Shown here: in pieces, positions 7,227-9,798 of the stretch | How positions within the stretch are numbered: the stretch's first letter is position 1 | Layout of the letters: the number at the start of each line of letters is the position of its first letter | NCBI GenBank assembly: GCA_001603765.1 | Contig: LUZV01000019.1 | Span: 1 to 9,798 of the forward strand | Direction: 5' to 3' | DNA: 9,798 nt | From: Anaerolineales bacterium Chloro_02 | GTDB lineage: Bacteria; Chloroflexota; Anaerolineae; Anaerolineales; Anaerolineaceae | Made by a program: the position numbers and the translations under genes | Notes under the pieces: generated by a model | Told to the model about the DNA's origin: nothing | Database searches by the model: none | The model's input: only the letters and a program-made list of their open reading frames with translations

Positions 7227-7228
7227 GG
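7213..7228. promoter_or_regulatory. Perfect inverted repeat over the clpC -35 region (candidate operator)
   Basis: CCAGCA (7213-7218) and TGCTGG (7223-7228) flank TGAT. The repeat covers the -35 position and part of the spacer of the clpC promoter, the usual place for a repressor site. It does not match the CIRCE, CtsR or HspR consensus as I know them. It could instead be a hairpin after the 7265-8245 gene, but it has no U-run on either strand, so it is not a typical terminator. Confidence 0.45.
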
Positions 7229-7264
7229 CTGTGAAAGAGATATGATGAAAGATTAACAAAACTT

Positions 7265-8245
7265 TTACTTCACCAGCGGCGCCTGACTGACCAGCTCAGA
7301 GATGCTTCCGGAATCAATCTGAACCGGGTTGGCAGCGCCGAGAGCTAAAAACATCAGTCTGGCGTTGGGGTCCCATTCCAAAGCAGGATCCTTCTGGACG
7401 TAGAGTTTACCGCCGTCCGCGCCAAAAACGTACTGCTCCACGGGAAAGGCGGAATAGTTTCCACTTATGTCGCCAAAGCTGGCAGGCCAGATTGCGGGTT
7501 CAATCTCGAACGTCCCTGCCGGGACGTTAAAAAGAAACCGGGTGCCCAACCCCACGGAACACGCGGCGTTCCAACCGATGACATGCTCAGCTTGTGGATC
7601 AATAATGATGCCAATGCTGTAAGCGTGCGGCGCATCGTTAACCTTGGGCAGGTCAAATTCGTAGCGTGTGCCGCCAGAGGACGGTTCGTAGGAGTAAACC
7701 TCAATCCTTTCAGGACCCTTTAGTTCGGGGTCGAAGCTGCAGCCGCCAACCATGCGGGTGTAATACAGCCGACCGTTCTCTGCCCAACCCAACAGCGTAT
7801 CTCCCAGGATTTCCGGGGAGGATACCTTGGCTATTTCCGCTACCTTCATGTTTTGGGTAAGATCATAGATGATGAAGGAATTCGCGCACCTTGCCTCAAA
7901 TGCAAGATAGTGCCCGTCCAGCGAAAAACGAGGTGAGTTCTGGAGGCAATCTGATGGATAGCCGAACGGATGAGCTGAATCACCCATATGGAAAACGGAA
8001 TTGTCAGCCGGATTGAAGACAAAGACCCAATAATCTCTGACGTAGGCATATAAATTCACAGCAGGGATCTCGGGTTCAGCCGTGGGCTGAGGTTCCTGGG
8101 TAGGGAGCTCAACGGCAGGCGTATTGGTTGGTTGGGGGTCAGTCGCCTGGGGCGGGATTGGTGTGGGCTGCGGGCTAACCGGCTGAACACAAGCGCTGGC
8201 GCTGAGCAAAACGATTAATGCGATAAGAATGTATGCTTTTTTCAT
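7265..8245 (-). CDS. Lipoprotein with Pro/Thr-rich linker and beta-propeller-like body
   Basis: The 326-residue product starts with MKK, a hydrophobic core and SASAC, giving a lipoprotein cysteine at C19 (the -3 residue is Ala, slightly off the usual lipobox). Residues 20 to about 62 are a flexible linker rich in Pro, Thr and Gln, common in surface lipoproteins of Chloroflexota. The body contains a motif like the TolB/PD40 propeller repeat (SPRFSLDGHYLAFEA, about 104-118), followed by further beta-rich stretches. Function is unknown; it may sit on the cell surface and bind a ligand. I chose ATG at 8245 because GAGG (8255-8252) lies 6 nt upstream; the GTG 12 bases earlier would overlap this site. 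It is the gene upstream of clpC, with 213 nt between its stop and the clpC start. Confidence 0.75.
   Translation of the reverse strand: MKKAYILIALIVLLSASACVQPVSPQPTPIPPQATDPQPTNTPAVELPTQEPQPTAEPEIPAVNLYAYVRDYWVFVFNPADNSVFHMGDSAHPFGYPSDCLQNSPRFSLDGHYLAFEARCANSFIIYDLTQNMKVAEIAKVSSPEILGDTLLGWAENGRLYYTRMVGGCSFDPELKGPERIEVYSYEPSSGGTRYEFDLPKVNDAPHAYSIGIIIDPQAEHVIGWNAACSVGLGTRFLFNVPAGTFEIEPAIWPASFGDISGNYSAFPVEQYVFGADGGKLYVQKDPALEWDPNARLMFLALGAANPVQIDSGSISELVSQAPLVK
7509..7528. repeat. Perfect 8-bp inverted repeat inside the lipoprotein gene
   Basis: AACGTCCC (7509-7516) and GGGACGTT (7521-7528) flank TGCC. The stem is GC-rich with a four-base loop, so it would form a stable hairpin in mRNA of either strand. 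It lies within codons for NVPAG in the lipoprotein and has no T-run after it. It may be a chance result of the codons used. Confidence 0.6.
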
Positions 8246-8381
8246 CGTTATCCTCACTTTTTTTGAATTTTTTCAATTGGTCTTCCGGGATGGCGCAAAT
8301 TTCGGCTGCCAACAAAGTCACTATTACCAAAGGTTACTTTTTAAGGTCGGTCTTTCTTTCTTAACAACGAACCGCGACTTT

Positions 8382-8690
8382 TCATTGATCGTGATTCTTC
8401 TTGTCCTTCGGCTTACCTTCCAACTGCTCCTTATACTGTGCTTCTCCCCACCTTTCAGCAAAACCGCTCCAATAGGTGAGGCTGATCACTGAGCCCAGAA
8501 AAGACAGCCCCACAGCGCTGACAATCAGACCGATCTTCAGCCCGTTAAGCAGCCCCGGAATACCGCCGGTTAAAAGACCGCCCAGGGTGAAGAGCAAAAC
8601 CACTCCCAACGCGATCAGAGCGTACACCTTGAGCGCCTTCAGGTAACCGCGCATCTTGTTTTCTGGCGTGGGCTGCGGGTCGGTCTGCAT
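8382..8690 (-). CDS. Small two-helix membrane protein of unknown function
   Basis: The 102-residue product has a short polar N-terminus with several prolines, two hydrophobic helices at about residues 22-41 and 50-72, and a charged, Lys-rich tail (85-102). A Gly/Pro-rich turn (TGGIPG, 41-46) joins the helices, so a hairpin with both ends on the same side of the membrane is likely. The ATG at 8690 has AGGAA 5 nt upstream. It begins 21 nt after the msrA stop and is probably co-transcribed with it. I do not recognise a family. The 136-nt gap that follows, before the lipoprotein start at 8245, shows no convincing terminator and only weak promoter-like boxes. Confidence 0.7.
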   Translation of the reverse strand: MQTDPQPTPENKMRGYLKALKVYALIALGVVLLFTLGGLLTGGIPGLLNGLKIGLIVSAVGLSFLGSVISLTYWSGFAERWGEAQYKEQLEGKPKDKKNHDQ

Positions 8691-8711
8691 GGCTATTCCT
8701 ATCGGTTTATT

Positions 8712-9218
8712 TCATTCCAGAAAGCTCTGGATTGGGCGGACGAAATGGCAGGTGTAGCCGTTTGGCAGCTTTTGCAGATAGTCCTGGTGATACTGTTCTG
8801 CCTGCCAGAATGTGCCGAGCGGCTCTAGCGCGGTAACGACCGGGCGTTTCCAAGCACCGCTCTGATTCACTCTGGCGATCATTGCTTCCGCTACCTGTTT
8901 TTGAGCCTCATCAGCGTAAAAAATGGCTGAACGGTAGGAAGTTCCGATGTCATTGCCCTGCCGGTTGAGCGTTGTGGGATCGTGCATGCGAAAGAAGAAA
9001 TCCAAAAGTTGTTGTAAATCTGTTTTTTGAGGGTCGAATACAACTTTCAGGGCTTCGGCATGGCCAGGGTGATGCTGATAGGTAGGATGATCGTTTTCGC
9101 CGCCGGTATACCCGCATTCGGTATCAAGCACGCCGGGTTGATGGCGGAAGAGCTCCTCCATTCCCCAAAAGCAGCCGCCCGCAAGGACAATCTCGTTCGG
9201 TTCCTGTTTTGACGTCAT
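8712..9218 (-). CDS. msrA: Peptide-methionine (S)-S-oxide reductase MsrA
   Basis: MsrA reduces the S form of methionine sulfoxide in proteins and so repairs oxidative damage in the cytoplasm. The catalytic motif GCFWG is at residues 15-19, with the active cysteine C16. Supporting residues are E55 in GHAEAL (52-57), and D90 and Y95 in NDIGTSYRS (89-97), which match the Glu, Asp and Tyr of the E. coli enzyme active site. C157 in NGYTCHFVRP (153-162) is the likely resolving cysteine. At 168 residues it is a single-domain MsrA with no MsrB fusion; no msrB is in the window. The ATG at 9218 has only a weak AAAGAA site upstream, 44 nt after the DUF488 stop. Confidence 0.96.
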   Translation of the reverse strand: MTSKQEPNEIVLAGGCFWGMEELFRHQPGVLDTECGYTGGENDHPTYQHHPGHAEALKVVFDPQKTDLQQLLDFFFRMHDPTTLNRQGNDIGTSYRSAIFYADEAQKQVAEAMIARVNQSGAWKRPVVTALEPLGTFWQAEQYHQDYLQKLPNGYTCHFVRPIQSFLE

Positions 9219-9262
9219 ATCTGTTCTTTCGTAATTTCAGTTAGAGCCCGATGGCTGGGCAC

Positions 9263-9631
9263 TTATTTAGCGCCCATATGGTCTTCAAGGTAAGCTTTCA
9301 GCACAACCGCCTGGTTGAACTGCTGGTTTTTTGCCCCATACAGGAGCGTCACCGTATGCTGCTGGCTTTCTTGCATGACCTTGAGAATGTCCGCCTGGGC
9401 TTGCGGGTTCGCGTCCAACTCCTGGCGATATTGCTCAGAAAACTGCGGGTATCTTTCGGGGATGTGACCAAACCATTTACGCAAAGCCGTACTGGGAGCA
9501 AGCTCTTTAAGCCAGCCATCCAGCCGCGCGTTTTCTTTTTTGATTCCTCTTGGCCAAACGCGGTCCACAAGCAGGCGAATTCCGTCGCTTTCCTGATAGG
9601 GTTCATAAATACGCTTGATTTGGATTGTCAT
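9263..9631 (-). CDS. DUF488 family protein (YeaO-like)
   Basis: The 122-residue product fits the DUF488/YeaO family. Seen: IKRIYEPYQESDGIRLLVDR (5-24) running into VWPRG (25-29), WLKELAPSTALRKWFGH at 40-56, and the C-terminal TLLYGAKNQQFNQAVVL at 95-111. The family is small, soluble and not well characterised; no catalytic role is established. I chose ATG at 9631 because GAGG (9640-9637) is 5 nt upstream; the GTG 6 bases earlier overlaps that site. It is the first gene of a cluster with msrA and the small membrane protein, read from the promoter at 9675-9704. Confidence 0.88.
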   Translation of the reverse strand: MTIQIKRIYEPYQESDGIRLLVDRVWPRGIKKENARLDGWLKELAPSTALRKWFGHIPERYPQFSEQYRQELDANPQAQADILKVMQESQQHTVTLLYGAKNQQFNQAVVLKAYLEDHMGAK

Positions 9632-9674
9632 CGTCACCTCATTTCAACGAGAGAGATGGTAAAAGGATTAATTA

Positions 9675-9704
9675 ATTGTATCAACTTTCGCCGGCAATTC
9701 ATAA
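9675..9704 (-). promoter_or_regulatory. Leftward promoter of the DUF488-msrA cluster
   Basis: On the minus strand TACAAT (9680-9675) has TGA just before it (9683-9681), an extended -10. TTATGA (9704-9699) at an 18-nt spacer is a weak -35. The predicted start near 9668 gives a leader of about 36 nt to the ATG at 9631. Confidence 0.45.
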
Positions 9705-9718
9705 CTTTTAATTAAAAG
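9705..9718. repeat. 14-bp perfect palindrome between divergent promoters
   Basis: CTTTTAATTAAAAG reads the same on both strands. It abuts the -35 of the leftward promoter (9699-9704) and is 20 nt upstream of the rightward -35 (9739). It could be a regulator site serving both directions, or only an AT-rich chance palindrome. Confidence 0.4.
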
Positions 9719-9738
9719 CTTCTACAGAAAATCACCTC

Positions 9739-9767
9739 TTGCGTTTTTCCAGAACAAGATGTATTAT
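9739..9767 (+). promoter_or_regulatory. Rightward promoter of the gene starting at 9794
   Basis: TTGCGT (9739-9744) and TATTAT (9762-9767) are separated by exactly 17 nt. The predicted start near 9774 gives a short leader of about 20 nt that includes the ribosome binding site. The -10 box is the left end of the palindrome at 9762-9785. Confidence 0.6.
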
Positions 9768-9785
9768 TGGCTAAAGCCAATAATA
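9762..9785. promoter_or_regulatory. 24-bp perfect palindrome, candidate autoregulatory operator
   Basis: Half-sites TATTATTGGCT (9762-9772) and AGCCAATAATA (9775-9785) match perfectly around AA. The site covers the rightward -10 box and the predicted transcription start, and ends directly at the ribosome binding site. A protein bound here would block transcription, so a dimeric repressor is likely, possibly the product of the gene that starts at 9794. Confidence 0.65.
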
Positions 9786-9793
9786 AGGAACTT

Positions 9794-9798
9794 ATGCC
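9794..9798 (+). CDS. Start of a rightward gene, cut by window edge
   Basis: An ATG at 9794-9796 follows AAGGAA (9785-9790) with correct spacing, downstream of a good promoter and operator-like palindrome. Only one codon and two bases are visible, so the product cannot be named. Confidence 0.5.

Noticed and set aside
8263..8276. TTGAA-TTTT-TTCAA inverted repeat before the lipoprotein gene
   Set aside because: Very AT-rich and short; such repeats arise easily by chance and it is not placed as a terminator.
8341..8381. Promoter for the lipoprotein gene (TTGTTA, 17 nt, TTAAAA on the minus strand)
   Set aside because: The -10 matches the consensus at only three of six positions; too weak to list.
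9243..9260. GCCC/GGGC stem between DUF488 and msrA as a terminator
   Set aside because: Only four base pairs with no U-run; the genes are probably co-transcribed.

Overview
The window reads as an ordinary, gene-dense stretch of a moderately GC-rich bacterial chromosome, most likely from the phylum Chloroflexota (Anaerolineae-like). The reasons are a ClpC of the 'FIDEFHMLVGAGSAGSSVDAAN' style (shown here only as a short motif), clpC directly followed by radA without ctsR/mcsA/mcsB, a DUF6391-type protein, and secreted lipoproteins with long Pro/Thr-rich linkers. This assignment is from recognition of protein style, not from a phylogenetic marker, so it is tentative. No mobile element, CRISPR array, rRNA or tRNA gene is visible.

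Layout, left to right. All complete genes lie on the minus strand, so transcription runs right to left. At 1-470 is the N-terminal part of a macro-domain protein with its own promoter (525-554). At 593-7051 is a tight five-gene cluster, in transcription order: clpC, radA, a DUF6391 membrane protein, holA, and a GH114-like lipoprotein, with gaps of 9, 51, 7 and 11 nt. Its start region (7052-7264) has an extended -10 promoter overlapped by a perfect 6+6 inverted repeat, then a leader of about 140 nt rich in inverted repeats, then a TTG start. At 7265-8245 is a lipoprotein with a beta-propeller-like body. At 8382-9631 is a second cluster, in transcription order: a DUF488 protein, msrA and a small two-helix membrane protein. 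The last 160 bases are a divergent promoter region with two perfect palindromes; the right one sits on the -10 box of a rightward promoter whose gene begins at 9794 and leaves the window after 5 bases.

Functionally, the clpC cluster joins protein quality control (ClpC unfoldase, presumably with ClpP encoded elsewhere) to DNA recombination/repair (RadA) and chromosome replication (HolA, clamp-loader delta). The right cluster includes oxidative protein-damage repair (MsrA). No clearly new multi-gene system is visible. The items most worth checking are the clpC control region, the loss of the usual M-domain signature in ClpC, the HxxEH/HPNCGTN motifs of the DUF6391 protein, and the 24-bp operator-like palindrome at the right edge.
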